Positions 51,200 to 60,603 of a DNA stretch of 64,000 nucleotides are shown piece after piece. The notes below the pieces were generated by a model. The model made no database searches and had not been told where the DNA came from. It saw only the letters and a list, made by a program, of their open reading frames with translations. This DNA comes from Paenibacillus hamazuiensis. GTDB taxonomy: Bacteria; Bacillota; Bacilli; Paenibacillales; NBRC-103111. The translations under genes were made by a program, and so were the position numbers. Numbering within the stretch: position 1 is the stretch's first letter; every line of letters starts with the position of its first letter. The DNA is taken from contig NZ_JALRMO010000001.1 of the NCBI RefSeq assembly GCF_023276405.1, positions 4,712,001-4,776,000 on the forward strand, given 5' to 3'.

Positions 51200-51942
51200 C
51201 GGCCGTACACCCTTTCCGTAACTTCGCCCGTCAGCAGCTCGGGCGGCCCGTCAAACACGACCGAGCCCTTGTGTATGCCGACGATGCGGGTCGCATATTT
51301 CCGAGCCACTTCCACCTGGTGCAGATTGACGAGACAAGTGATCCCGTCCTCCCTGCATATGGAATGCAGATGCTCCATGACCGTTTCCGAGGTGACCGGG
51401 TCTAGGCTGGCAATCGGCTCGTCCGCCAAAATAAGCAGCGGCTTCTGGGACAAGGCTCGGGCAATGCCCACCCGCTGCTGCTGCCCGCCGCTCAGCTCGT
51501 CCGCCCGCTTGTACATTTGCTCCCGCAAGCCTACGCGGCTTAAAATATGCTTCGCCTCTTCAATATCCTTCTTGGAGTAGAGCCCGAGAGCGCCGCTCAA
51601 GCTGCCCATATATCCGAGCCGGCCGTTCAGCACGTTGCGCAGCACCGACACGCGCTGAATCAGATTGAAGCTTTGGAATACCATGCCTACCTCGCGGCGC
51701 AGCTTGCGGATTTGTCCGCCGCCCGCCCGCGTCGCGTCCATGCCGTTAAACCAGACCGTGCCTTCGGTAGGCTCGACGAGCCGGTTGATGCAGCGCAGCA
51801 GCGTGCTTTTCCCCGCCCCGCTCGGCCCGATGACGGCCACGAACTCGCCCTGACGGACCTCCATATTGATTCCTTGCAGCGCCGCCGTACCGTCGGCATA
51901 CACCTTCCGCAAACGTTCGATTTTTAATATGCTGGCTGCCAT
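51196..51942 (-). CDS. phnC: PhnC, phosphonate ABC importer ATPase
   Basis: 248 residues: Walker A GPSGAGKST, Q loop VFQSFNLI, signature LSGGQQQRVGIARAL, Walker B LILADEPIASLDP, switch NLHQ in place of the usual SHD, as normal in PhnC. It follows phnD by 20 bp and overlaps phnE by 4 bp. Energises uptake of phosphonates bound by PhnD. Confidence 0.96.
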   Translation of the reverse strand: MAASILKIERLRKVYADGTAALQGINMEVRQGEFVAVIGPSGAGKSTLLRCINRLVEPTEGTVWFNGMDATRAGGGQIRKLRREVGMVFQSFNLIQRVSVLRNVLNGRLGYMGSLSGALGLYSKKDIEEAKHILSRVGLREQMYKRADELSGGQQQRVGIARALSQKPLLILADEPIASLDPVTSETVMEHLHSICREDGITCLVNLHQVEVARKYATRIVGIHKGSVVFDGPPELLTGEVTERVYGR

Positions 51943-51962
51943 GGCGCGTATAATCCCCTTCC

Positions 51963-52910
51963 CTATTTCAGGAGCTCTTCGGGACTCATATTCAGTGCCT
52001 TGGCGGTGTCCCGGACCACCTGATATTTACTGTCGTCCACGAGGAAAAACTGCTGCGTGCCGCCCCCGAAGAAAGCCGGGTTTTTGTTATCCTTGTGATA
52101 GTTCAAAATGAACTGCTTGATCTTCTCGACGAGATCCGCCGGCAGATCCTTGCGGTAAGCGAGCGGGCTTTGCGGAATCGGATCGGAGGTGGCAAGGACG
52201 CGGTAATCCGATTCCTTGACGAGCCCCGCGTCGACGACGCGTTTGATGCAGGAGTCGCAAACGCCCGCCCCGTCCGCCGTTCCTTTGGCGATCGCCAGAA
52301 TCGACTTGTCGTGGCCGCCTGAAAACGAGACGTTGGAGAAAAATTTCTCCACCTGATCGTTGGTGATGTTCAGCTGCTTCATCATCAGCGCGCGCGGAAA
52401 CAGATGGCCCGAGGTCGAAGCCGGATCGGCGAACAGGAACGTTTTTCCTTTCAGATCCTCGATCTTCTGCGCCTTGGAATTCGCCGGCACGACGATCAGA
52501 CTATGGTAGAACGCTTCCGATTCGTTTTTCGCTTTAACCGCCATAGCGACCGCGCCGCTCCGTTCCGCTGCAATGATGTAAGAGAAAGGACCGAACGAAG
52601 CGAGGTCGATCTTCTTCGTCCGCATCGCTTCCACAACCGCCGTGTAATCCTCGCCGATGTACAGCTCCGTCTTGATGCCGAGCTCTTTACCCAAATCCTC
52701 GACAAACTGCTTGTTGCCTCTGGACAGCTTTCCTTCCTCTTCGCCCGGCAGCACGCCTAAGCGCAGCACCTCCGGCCATTTCGCCGCCGCCTGCACAGGC
52801 TGGGCTCCCTGCTGCGCGCCGGAGCCGGCCGACTGCTTGTCCGTCGTTCCGCAGCCGGCTGTGATCGCAAGCACCGCCGCAGCGATCGTCAGCATTGCTT
52901 TTTTGAACAT
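51963..52910 (-). CDS. phnD: PhnD, phosphonate-binding lipoprotein
   Basis: 315 residues, lipobox AITAGC with Cys20, followed by a Gln/Ala linker. Family features: LRLGVLPGEEEGK, YTAVVEAMRTKKIDLASFGP, DLKGKTFLFADPASTSGHLF and SILAIAKGTADGAGVCDSCI. It captures phosphonate outside the membrane for PhnCE. RBS GGAGGGG at the ATG. First structural gene after phnF, 49 bp downstream. Confidence 0.95.
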   Translation of the reverse strand: MFKKAMLTIAAAVLAITAGCGTTDKQSAGSGAQQGAQPVQAAAKWPEVLRLGVLPGEEEGKLSRGNKQFVEDLGKELGIKTELYIGEDYTAVVEAMRTKKIDLASFGPFSYIIAAERSGAVAMAVKAKNESEAFYHSLIVVPANSKAQKIEDLKGKTFLFADPASTSGHLFPRALMMKQLNITNDQVEKFFSNVSFSGGHDKSILAIAKGTADGAGVCDSCIKRVVDAGLVKESDYRVLATSDPIPQSPLAYRKDLPADLVEKIKQFILNYHKDNKNPAFFGGGTQQFFLVDDSKYQVVRDTAKALNMSPEELLK

Positions 52911-52959
52911 GTAAACCCCTCCAATCGGAATAGTAGAGTGTGATCAAAAAGCGAACGAA

Positions 52960-53694
52960 TTAAAAATGAATCGACACCTTGCAAAGATCTCCGCGGTATT
53001 TGGCGGAAGTATACTCGACCGGGCGGCCGTGCTGATCTCTCATCAAGCTTTCGATGTGAAGCAGATTCGTATTCGGGGATACCCGCAAATACAGCGTCTC
53101 CCGCGCGTTCGGGTAAATCGCCTGAAACGTCGACCAGAGCCGCTGGAGCCGGGTTCCGTAATGCTCGTATAGCAGACCGTAAAGCGAAACGAACGTTTCC
53201 GTGTGCCGAAGCAGCTGGGGAAAATAACGCTCCGGCAGCCAGGTAATGTTCCAGCTTAGCGGGATGTCGTCGGCAAAACGAAGAATTTCGAGCCGGTACG
53301 CATGTTCCCCTTCGACCAGAGCCAGATGATGGGCAATAGGGGGAGGAGGCGCGCAAACCCTCTGTGAAAGCACCTGCGCTCCGGGCTTGCAGCCGAGCCG
53401 GCTGATCACATCGGAGAAACGCATGCCCGGCGTAATCGTGTATTCGATATCGAGCGGTTTTTCGCATACGTAATGCCCTTTGCCCTGATGGGAGCGAACA
53501 ACGCCGGTATTGACCAAAAGATCGAGAGCCTGCCTTACCGTATACCGGTTTTCCTTAAACCGGCTGCAGATTTCGGCTTCCGACGGCAGCCGCTGCCCGA
53601 CGCGATAAAGACCTTCGTCGATTTCCGATTGCAGCGTATCGGCAATTAACACATGCCGGGCAATCTGCTTGCGCCCTTCTTCGTACAGCTTCAT
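52960..53694 (-). CDS. phnF: PhnF, GntR/HutC-family regulator of the phosphonate operon
   Basis: 244 residues: N-terminal GntR winged helix (IADTLQSEIDEGLYRVGQRL, PSEAEICSRFKENRYTVRQA) and a C-terminal UTRA ligand domain (SLYGLLYEHYGTRLQRLWST, LRVSPNTNLLHIESL). Such PhnF proteins repress phn genes until a phosphonate-related ligand or low phosphate relieves them. Start ATG 53694 has GAGGTGG ahead; the frame open to 53736 is not needed. A 16-bp motif in its promoter is repeated upstream of the acetyltransferase-like gene. Confidence 0.93.
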   Translation of the reverse strand: MKLYEEGRKQIARHVLIADTLQSEIDEGLYRVGQRLPSEAEICSRFKENRYTVRQALDLLVNTGVVRSHQGKGHYVCEKPLDIEYTITPGMRFSDVISRLGCKPGAQVLSQRVCAPPPPIAHHLALVEGEHAYRLEILRFADDIPLSWNITWLPERYFPQLLRHTETFVSLYGLLYEHYGTRLQRLWSTFQAIYPNARETLYLRVSPNTNLLHIESLMRDQHGRPVEYTSAKYRGDLCKVSIHF

Positions 53695-53738
53695 TATCCA
53701 CCTCACCTTCCGTGTTTTTCGCTTCCACACCAACACCG

Positions 53739-53754
53739 TAACTTGTCGACATCA
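53739..53754. promoter_or_regulatory. Probable PhnF operator upstream of phnF
   Basis: CGTAACTTGTCGACAT, centred on the palindrome TGTCGACA, 45-60 bp upstream of the phnF start. A copy differing at one base stands at 54458-54473. HutC/PhnF-type sites are short dyads of this kind. Confidence 0.65.
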
Positions 53755-53796
53755 GTGCAATGTAAAACAAATTTTAAGATTGCGTGAAGATTCTTA

Positions 53797-54408
53797 CTAT
53801 TTGGAAAATTTTCGCAAAAACTCGGCCAAGTCGTTGAAGTCGTCGAAGCGTTTTTCCAGTTCCTCACGCGTCCAGTCCCACCAAGCGATATCGAGCAGCT
53901 TTGCGGCAATATCGCGGGGGAAACGTTCCCGGATAGGCCTCGCCGGAACCCCCACCACAATCGTATAGGGCTCGACGTCCTTCGTGACGATGGCGCCGGA
54001 GCCGATCACCGCCCCCGTACCGACCTTCACCCCCGACATGACGAAAGCGCCGTGGCCGATCCATACGTCATGGCCGATCTCCACTCGATTGGAACGGCGC
54101 CAGTCGAAAAATTCCTCGTCATCGCTGTCTTTAAATCCGTAGGCGGCACGGCGGTAAGTCATATGATGCTGCGTAACCCGCCACATCGGATGATTGACCG
54201 GGTTGATGCATACATGGGAGGCAATCGAGCAAAATTTGCCGATTTCCGCATAGTTGATAACCACTTCATCCACACAGTAGCTGTAGTCCCCGAAACTCGA
54301 CTCGTTGATCCGCGACCTCGCGCCTATCGACGTCCAGCCCCCTACCGTGCTTTTGCCGACCTGCGCCGTTTCGTGAATATGCGGCTGCGGGGAAAGCATA
54401 TTCCTCAT
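53797..54408 (-). CDS. Phosphonate-linked hexapeptide-repeat transferase
   Basis: About 203 residues of a left-handed beta-helix acyltransferase of the phosphonate-metabolism (TIGR03308-like) type: GKSTVGGWTSIGARSRINES, CVDEVVINYAEIGKFCSIAS, NPVNHPMWRVTQHHMTYR, VEIGHDVWIGHGAFVMSGVK and GSGAIVTKDVEPYTIVVGVP. These genes accompany phn operons; an acetyl transfer to an aminophosphonate or similar substrate is inferred. It lies upstream of phnF on the same strand with about 100 bp between. The frame is open to 54450; ATGs at 54417 and 54408 near GAAGGG are the better starts. Confidence 0.85.
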   Translation of the reverse strand: MRNMLSPQPHIHETAQVGKSTVGGWTSIGARSRINESSFGDYSYCVDEVVINYAEIGKFCSIASHVCINPVNHPMWRVTQHHMTYRRAAYGFKDSDDEEFFDWRRSNRVEIGHDVWIGHGAFVMSGVKVGTGAVIGSGAIVTKDVEPYTIVVGVPARPIRERFPRDIAAKLLDIAWWDWTREELEKRFDDFNDLAEFLRKFSK

Positions 54409-54457
54409 TTCAACCATTCCCTTCTTTCCCTGAATCGGGAGATCATTCATTCATTAT

Positions 54458-54473
54458 CGTAACTTGTCGATAT
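54458..54473. promoter_or_regulatory. Probable PhnF operator upstream of the hexapeptide transferase gene
   Basis: CGTAACTTGTCGATAT differs by one base from the motif at 53739-53754 and stands in the same place relative to the next minus-strand gene, about 50 bp ahead of the likely start. Confidence 0.65.
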
Positions 54474-54522
54474 GTAGCCGGTGTTAAGAGATCGTTAAAG
54501 TTACGTGGAGGGAAAAGCGAAA

Positions 54523-54556
54523 AAGCCGCATCCCCCTGTTAAGGGAGGATACGGCT
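54523..54556 (-). terminator. Terminator of the secreted-protein operon
   Basis: Long stem AAGCCG(C)ATCCcCC / GGgaGGATaCGGCTT followed on the minus strand by TTTTCGCTTTTCC, 17 bp after the stop at 54573. It ends the run that starts at the marR gene near 61.7 kb. Confidence 0.85.
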
Positions 54557-54572
54557 TCCGACTGCGGTTTAT

Positions 54573-55658
54573 TTACTTATTGGCGCTGACGCCGGTGCTG
54601 ACAGCTTCGGAGATGCTTCGGAGCGCTTGCTCCAGCACATCGCTCCGGGTTGCCTCCGGCAGGTCGGCGAGCTCAGGCTCCCACAGCTTCAAGATGCGGG
54701 TTGCCAGCGTATAAGCGGGAAGATCGGTCAATTGGGTAAGAGGAACTCCGTCCAGATAAGACCGTTTCAATTCGTCAAACTCCAGATCGTCCTTTTCGGC
54801 CACAAGATAAGCGTCGCTGGCGATCGAACGCAGGTGCTGACGGATGAATGCGGAGGCGTTGAACTTCGCCGGCGCATATACGGACGCAGTCACGGACGAC
54901 GAAGCCGCTGCCGCTTGAACGCCGCCCGGAGCCGCGATGGCCGATTCGATCGAAGAAAGCGTCTTGTCGGTCAGCTTGCTGCCTTCCTCGGCACTGATCC
55001 GCTTGGCGTTTACCGCCGCTTCGATCTCGTCAAGCACAGGAGCGGCAAGCGCGCTGACCAGGCTTGCCTTGTCGACCTGAGCGGCACCGAGGAGCGATTG
55101 GCCGCCACTCAGCGCGTCCTCGATATCGATCGGCTCTTCATCGGACATGCCGACTGCGATCGATTTTGCTTCCGCGAGGCGCTGTCCGAGCAGGCTGCTG
55201 AAGTCAAATTTTCCTTTTTCCACTTCAGCAACGTACCCCGGCGTCGACACGGCGGCCTGAATCTCGTTGTACAGCTCCGTTCTGAGCGTATCCAGCTGTT
55301 CGGCGCTGACGCTGTAATTTTGCGAAACCTGCGACAATCCGGAGTCCGCCAGCACGAGCAGCTTTTGGCTCAGCTCCGATCCGAGTCCGGTAGCTTCCGC
55401 CAAGGTGCTCCCTGCCGCCAAAGCGTCGCGGATGTCGGCGTAATCTTTATCCGTACCCGCGAAGGCGACCGCTTTGGTGAAAATATCGCTCATCCATTCG
55501 GAGACGAACCGTTTCGTATCCAAAGCGGGCTTCGCTTTCGTAAACACGGGAAGGCTGTCGTCATCGTCCGCGTAGGCTTTCGGAGCGGACAAAGCCGCGC
55601 CGCTGAACAAAAGTGTTGTAGAAAGAAGTGCTGCCATCCAAGCTTTTTGGTTTCTCAT
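54573..55658 (-). CDS. Secreted protein of unknown function, helical
   Basis: 361 residues with a Sec signal (MRNQKAWMAALLSTTLLFSG, cleavage after AYA) and an acidic DDDD just behind it. The mature part is mostly helical and Ala/Ser/Leu-rich with loosely repeated patches (YADIRDALAAGSTLAEATGL, IDIEDALSGGQSLLGAAQVD, DELKRSYLDGVPLTQLTDLP), which look like three diverged copies of a short motif ending in a Leu-rich turn. No cysteine pairs, no catalytic motif. Last gene of the six-gene export run, with a strong terminator behind it. Start ATG 55658, RBS GGTGGAG. Confidence 0.7.
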   Translation of the reverse strand: MRNQKAWMAALLSTTLLFSGAALSAPKAYADDDDSLPVFTKAKPALDTKRFVSEWMSDIFTKAVAFAGTDKDYADIRDALAAGSTLAEATGLGSELSQKLLVLADSGLSQVSQNYSVSAEQLDTLRTELYNEIQAAVSTPGYVAEVEKGKFDFSSLLGQRLAEAKSIAVGMSDEEPIDIEDALSGGQSLLGAAQVDKASLVSALAAPVLDEIEAAVNAKRISAEEGSKLTDKTLSSIESAIAAPGGVQAAAASSSVTASVYAPAKFNASAFIRQHLRSIASDAYLVAEKDDLEFDELKRSYLDGVPLTQLTDLPAYTLATRILKLWEPELADLPEATRSDVLEQALRSISEAVSTGVSANK

Positions 55659-55780
55659 AGAGATCTCCACCTTTTCTTTTTTTTATCTATGTTTTATTTT
55701 TAGTAAAACCTATCCGAATGAAGCTTTTATTTTTATATTTTTCCTATCCGAAAAGAAATGCACATATCCATTCCCGCCAA

Positions 55781-57526
55781 TTACTGCTTCAGCGCGGACA
55801 CGAGGCGGCGAGCCGTACCGTTTGGCGTATCGATCGCTTCGTAGATTTTAAGAGTGAGCGGGTACTCCAACGAATCGGATGCGGTGTCGTTGAAGTAAAT
55901 GACCTGCTCGCCTGTGATGAGGCGATTGTCGCCGTTCAAGGTCGAAGTCGTGGACGCGATTTTGCGCCCGTCTTCGTTTTCCAGCTCCATCAGCAGCTTG
56001 TTGTAGCCGCCGTCGACGATGATCGGATCGAGCGTCTTCAGATCCAGATTGATCTGCAGCTTATAGCTGTAGCTGTAGCTCTGCGTGAGCGCGCTGACTC
56101 CCGCCTTATTGCTGAGAGCCCAATCGCGGATCGTCACTTCGTAAGGGTACATCGTCAGCTTCAGGTTATCCAAGGTCGGCCGGTTTACGCTGACCAGCAC
56201 CTGGGCGAAGGTCGAACGGTACGGAGCCGCCGTCTTGTCGTCGATCAGCTTCAGAATGTACTCGTTCTTGTCGTCGCCGAGCGGCAGCACGAACGAATAG
56301 TTGATGACGTAGTCGGTATCCGGCACGACAACCTGCGCGGTCGCGTTTTGGCGGGTGCCGGCATACGAGAATCCGCCGTTCGCAAGCTCTGCGGCAAATT
56401 GCGGCACCGGAAGCGGCTTGTCGCTGCGGTTATGGATTCTCAGCTTGGCGATCCCCGTCTGGTAACCCATGCCTTTGTTTTCATACATTTGCAGGTCGAC
56501 GACGGATACGGACAAGTTCGGGTTGATCGCCGTATTGAGCGGATCGACCGGGATGACCGTATTCATCACATACGAAGTCGGAACGGTGCTGTCCTGCGCC
56601 GCATTTTCCGGAGGCAGCGACAGGCTGAGACGTCCTATCGAATAGCTGACGACAGCCGCCGCATCGGTGCGGTTCGGGATTTTGTAGCTTTGCGGCGTCG
56701 AGATCGTAAAACCTGTCAGCTGCGTATCGAGATCGGTCGGGACCGCGTAGTAAATGTACTTCTTCTGGTTTGGATCCAGCGACGTGACGTCCTGGTCGGC
56801 TCTGGCGCCTTTGTAAACCTGCTTGTCGGACCTGCCGTCGAGCGAAAAGTTCGGCACCGTTTCCGTCGTTCCGCCCGGATTGTGAACAAGCAGCTTGATC
56901 ACTTTCACCGGGTTTTGCGATTTGTAATCGGTCGTCAGGCTCACCGGCGTGTAGGTGAGCGGCGAATCGAGCGAAGGGATCGTGAACGTATCGCCCCACT
57001 TGACGAGCTGCGACGGATCGGTCACCGGCGTGCTGTCGCCGTACCAGACGAGGTTCGCCACCGGCAAATCGAGCATCGTCGTCTCGACCTTCGGATACAC
57101 ATCCTTATTGACGTCGATCCAGACAAGATCGGTCGGCTTTAAGGTATCGGCGGCGGAATCGATCTGCGCCATATAGCCGAGCTCGATGCTCGACATCGGC
57201 GGGACCGACACCGCGTTATCCGCGCTTCCGCGCAGCGTATATTTCGCTCCGCCGGCTACGACGCGCACCTCGTAATCCGGCACGCGGACCGTATCGCCCG
57301 ACACATTGTACATTTTGACGACGGCCGCAACACGTGTGCCGCTGAGCGTATGCTCGCTGAGCAGGCCGGTCACCTTCACCTGCAGCGAGTCGGATAAAGC
57401 GACCGGGTACCTCGTGTCCACTACGGCTGCGCCGGCGTCTTCGGCCCACGCAGCCGAATAAGGGAATGAGAGCAGCATGGATGAGATGACGGCGGCCGAG
57501 ACCGCTTTTTTCAATGGTTTATACAT
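55781..57526 (-). CDS. Secreted beta-rich protein of unknown function
   Basis: 581 residues with a Sec signal (KKAVSAAVISSMLLSFPYSA, cleavage near AWA). The mature part is rich in beta strands with several Ig-like stretches (VAAVVKMYNVSGDTVRVPDY, AKLRIHNRSDKPLPVPQFAA, VKVIKLLVHNPGGTTETVPN), which resemble DUF4352/CARDB-like modules in repeats. No catalytic site is visible. It lies 38 bp behind the adaptor gene at 57565 and before the helical secreted protein, so the pair may be cargo or extracellular parts of the same exporter. RBS GGAGGT at the ATG. Confidence 0.72.
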   Translation of the reverse strand: MYKPLKKAVSAAVISSMLLSFPYSAAWAEDAGAAVVDTRYPVALSDSLQVKVTGLLSEHTLSGTRVAAVVKMYNVSGDTVRVPDYEVRVVAGGAKYTLRGSADNAVSVPPMSSIELGYMAQIDSAADTLKPTDLVWIDVNKDVYPKVETTMLDLPVANLVWYGDSTPVTDPSQLVKWGDTFTIPSLDSPLTYTPVSLTTDYKSQNPVKVIKLLVHNPGGTTETVPNFSLDGRSDKQVYKGARADQDVTSLDPNQKKYIYYAVPTDLDTQLTGFTISTPQSYKIPNRTDAAAVVSYSIGRLSLSLPPENAAQDSTVPTSYVMNTVIPVDPLNTAINPNLSVSVVDLQMYENKGMGYQTGIAKLRIHNRSDKPLPVPQFAAELANGGFSYAGTRQNATAQVVVPDTDYVINYSFVLPLGDDKNEYILKLIDDKTAAPYRSTFAQVLVSVNRPTLDNLKLTMYPYEVTIRDWALSNKAGVSALTQSYSYSYKLQINLDLKTLDPIIVDGGYNKLLMELENEDGRKIASTTSTLNGDNRLITGEQVIYFNDTASDSLEYPLTLKIYEAIDTPNGTARRLVSALKQ

Positions 57527-57564
57527 AGCTTTACCTCCGTTTACCGCATCGTTGAAAACGCCGT

Positions 57565-58800
57565 TTACTGTCTGACTGCGACTTTATCTTTATCCTTGAG
57601 CTCCTGCTGGCCGGAGACGATCACCTTTTCGCCTTCCTTGACGCCGGAGGTCACTTCCCGGCCGGTATCGCCGGTCCGTCCCAGGGTCACCTTGCGTTTC
57701 TCCGCCTGATCGCCGTTTACCACGTAAACGTAGTTGTCGTTGCCTTCCTTGACGATGCTGGCCGTCGGCACCGTGACCACATCCTGCGTGGAGTCGCCGC
57801 CGACCTGCAGCTTCACCCGCATGCCCGATTTCAGCTTCATGTCGGCGTTCGAAGCGCTCAGTTCAAGCACGTACGTCTTGCTCTGCGGGCTCATCACGTC
57901 AGCCAAATACGTGACAGTGCCGGTGAATTTGTCACTTGCGCCCTGCAGCGTAAACGGCAGCTCTTTTTTGCCTTTGACGAGCTTCACCGCAGATTCCGTC
58001 AAATCGGCGTGGATTTTGATCGGATTTTGCTGCTGAATGACGCCGGCCACATATCCGGCCTGAACCGTCATGCCCGCTTCCGGGTTAAAATCGGTCAATA
58101 TCCCGCTGATCGGCGCCTTCACTTCAAAATCGGACAGCGTCTTGTCGATGTCGCGCAGCGACACCTCCGTCGAATCGAGCTGAATGCGCAAGGACGCCAA
58201 GGAATCGGTCTGCTCGAGATTGGCCAGCTGCTTCTTCGCGGTGTCCAGGTCGAGGCGGGTCGTCTTGACCGCCGTTTCCGCTTTTTCCAGCTGCGTTTTC
58301 GTCACAAGTCCCGAGTCGTAATCGTTGCGCGTGTTGTTGTACGTTTTCTCCAGATCGGCCAGCGTAAGTTCCAGCTTCTCGACCGTATTTTTCAGCACGG
58401 CCTTGTTCGTGACGAGATCCTGGCTCGTTTTATCGAGCTGCGCCTGCAAATTTTCCCGCGACAGCTCCGTTTTCTCCCGATTGCGCTGCGCGTCCGTGCT
58501 GTCGATGCGGAGAATGACCTCGCCCTGCTGTACGACGTCGCCGCGTTTCTTCAGCAGCTCCTTCACATCGCCGCCAACCTTGGCAACCACATTCACCTGC
58601 GAAGAGGAAACGACGTCGGCGTCGATTTCCGTTTGATCGCTCATTTTTGCTTTTACGGCCTGCTCCGTCCGGACCGAACGGGGGCCTTCCCCGGCATTCG
58701 ACACCGAACAGCCGGCGGCGAGAGCGCCGCTGACCAGTACGACCAGTCCCGTCATGGCGACGCGTTTCCACCGGATATGTTTGTCAAGCCTGTTTGTCAT
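57565..58800 (-). CDS. HlyD/MacA-type adaptor lipoprotein
   Basis: 411 residues of the membrane fusion / RND adaptor family: lipobox ALAAGC with Cys31, barrel-sandwich motif VVAKVGGDVKELLKKRGDVV, a long coiled-coil hairpin (about 95-200: NLQAQLDKTSQDL, TAKKQLANLEQTD), second half-lipoyl part APISGILTDFNPEAGMTV and beta-barrel (LKSGMRVKLQVGGD). Lipid anchoring is the Gram-positive form. In MacAB-type systems the adaptor needs an ABC permease; here the neighbour is an MFS pump with its own EmrA-like adaptor. Start ATG 58800. Confidence 0.9.
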   Translation of the reverse strand: MTNRLDKHIRWKRVAMTGLVVLVSGALAAGCSVSNAGEGPRSVRTEQAVKAKMSDQTEIDADVVSSSQVNVVAKVGGDVKELLKKRGDVVQQGEVILRIDSTDAQRNREKTELSRENLQAQLDKTSQDLVTNKAVLKNTVEKLELTLADLEKTYNNTRNDYDSGLVTKTQLEKAETAVKTTRLDLDTAKKQLANLEQTDSLASLRIQLDSTEVSLRDIDKTLSDFEVKAPISGILTDFNPEAGMTVQAGYVAGVIQQQNPIKIHADLTESAVKLVKGKKELPFTLQGASDKFTGTVTYLADVMSPQSKTYVLELSASNADMKLKSGMRVKLQVGGDSTQDVVTVPTASIVKEGNDNYVYVVNGDQAEKRKVTLGRTGDTGREVTSGVKEGEKVIVSGQQELKDKDKVAVRQ

Positions 58801-58838
58801 TCCAATCACCCCGAATAAAGATTTGGTATTAAGCCGGC

Positions 58839-60458
58839 CTACTCGCCCATGACGTGAATCTTCTCGCCGCCGGCGCCTTTCGCTTTGCCTTTCAGGAACA
58901 AAGCCAGGAACGCGGATGCTCCGGAAAGAATCGCCGTCACGATAAACACGTCGTCAAGCCCGAAAATAACCGCCTTTGTCTGAATTTGCCCGCCCAGGTA
59001 AGCGAGTGCGCTTTGATGAGCCTGAACCGCTCCCTGTCCCATGGCGATATATTGGCTTTGCAGCTTATTGAAGCCGTCCGCGACGGAGGCGGAAAACATG
59101 TTCAGCTCTTCGCTCAGCGTAGCGGTGTGAAAATCTTTGCGCTGCGTAAACAGCAGCGACAGCCACGCGATGCCGAAAGCGGCGCTGACCTGCCGCACCG
59201 TATTCGAGAGCGCCGTGCCCTGGCCGAGCTTCGCCATCGGAACCGCGCTCATGCCGGCAGTTTGCAGCGGCATCATCATCAGTCCCATGCCGACGGCTCG
59301 AATAATCAGCCACCAGATGATCGTCCCATACGATGTGCTGATGTCGAGCTGGGCTGTCAAGTAAAGCGAATATGCCGTAATCAAGAGGCCGAGAAACCCG
59401 ATCAGCTTGGCGCCGATCTTGTCGTACAGCGCCCCGGCGATCGGCATCATCACGCCGACCATCAGTGACTGCGGCAGCAGGATAAGTCCGGTCTGGATCG
59501 CAGACAATCCGGACAAGTTTTGCAAAAACACCGGCAGCAAGAACAATACGCCCATCATAATGATCGTGGCAACGCTCGAAAGCAGCAGCGAAAGCGAGAA
59601 CGTCAAGCTCTTGAACAGCGTCAAATCAAGCATCGGGTTATCGATCGTAAGTTCGATCGCTACGAATATGATGAGACAAACGAGCCCGATTCCAACGAAC
59701 ATGAGCACTTCGGAGTCGGTCCAGCCTTTCTCCGACACCTTGCCGACGCCGTACAGCAGCGCAGCAAGCCCCGTAGCGGAGAAAATAAATCCCCAGTAGT
59801 CGAACTTTTTGGAAACGGGAGCTTTAAATTCCTTCAGCACCGCCATCCCCAAGAAGAAATCGAAAATGCCGATCGGCACGTTGATCGTAAAAATAAGCCG
59901 CCAATCCAAATATTCGACGATGTATCCGCTGAGCGTCGGCCCTGTGGCGGGGGCGAACATAACCGCGACCCCGAACAGCCCCATCGCCATCCCCCGGCGC
60001 TCCGGCGGGAACATGCGGAAAATCATCGCCATGCTGATCGGCATAAGCGCGCCGCCGCCGACCGCCTGGAAAATCCGGAACACGATCATGCTGCTGTTGC
60101 TCCAAGCGACGCCGCAAAGACCGGAGCCGATCGTAAACAGCACAAGCGCGATCAGAAACATCCGCTTGTAGCCGAAGCGGTCCCCGAGATATCCGGTTAC
60201 CGGGATCAAGGCGCCGCTGACCAGCGAATACGCCGTCACGACCCATTCGATATCGTTTTGCCCGACACCGTAAACGGCCATCATTTTCGGAATCGCGACG
60301 TTGACGATACTTGTATCGAGAATGGCCATAAACACCGCGATGATGATCGCAAACATCGCCAGCCCTTGGCCCTTTTGCGCCATCGCATTGCCTCCCGCCG
60401 CAGCGGGTCCGGCTTGCTGGGCGCTGCCGGAAGCCTCATCCTTGTCTTTGTCCGACAT
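58839..60458 (-). CDS. DHA2-family (EmrB/QacA-type) MFS multidrug exporter
   Basis: 539 residues, 14 predicted TM helices. Motif C-like WVVTAYSLVSGALIPVTGYL, motif A GDRFGYKRMFLIALVLF and LDTSIVNVAIP (motif D1) are typical of DHA2 proton-drug antiporters. The last TM segment carries a C-terminal basic tail. It is preceded by an EmrA-like adaptor gene, so an EmrAB-type export pair is probable. Controlled most likely by the MarR protein(s) at 61.3-62.4 kb. RBS GGAGAGG. Confidence 0.93.
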   Translation of the reverse strand: MSDKDKDEASGSAQQAGPAAAGGNAMAQKGQGLAMFAIIIAVFMAILDTSIVNVAIPKMMAVYGVGQNDIEWVVTAYSLVSGALIPVTGYLGDRFGYKRMFLIALVLFTIGSGLCGVAWSNSSMIVFRIFQAVGGGALMPISMAMIFRMFPPERRGMAMGLFGVAVMFAPATGPTLSGYIVEYLDWRLIFTINVPIGIFDFFLGMAVLKEFKAPVSKKFDYWGFIFSATGLAALLYGVGKVSEKGWTDSEVLMFVGIGLVCLIIFVAIELTIDNPMLDLTLFKSLTFSLSLLLSSVATIIMMGVLFLLPVFLQNLSGLSAIQTGLILLPQSLMVGVMMPIAGALYDKIGAKLIGFLGLLITAYSLYLTAQLDISTSYGTIIWWLIIRAVGMGLMMMPLQTAGMSAVPMAKLGQGTALSNTVRQVSAAFGIAWLSLLFTQRKDFHTATLSEELNMFSASVADGFNKLQSQYIAMGQGAVQAHQSALAYLGGQIQTKAVIFGLDDVFIVTAILSGASAFLALFLKGKAKGAGGEKIHVMGE

Positions 60459-60603
60459 GCAGGCTCCTCTCCCTTCTATCTAAACAATCCCTTGAAAGTG
60501 ACGCTGCTTTCCGAAATCAATTCCGGTATCGAGAGGGCCCCGTTTATCGGAATAATTAGCTTCGCATAAACTTCTTAGCTAGAAACTTCTGCCCGTCATG
60601 CGG

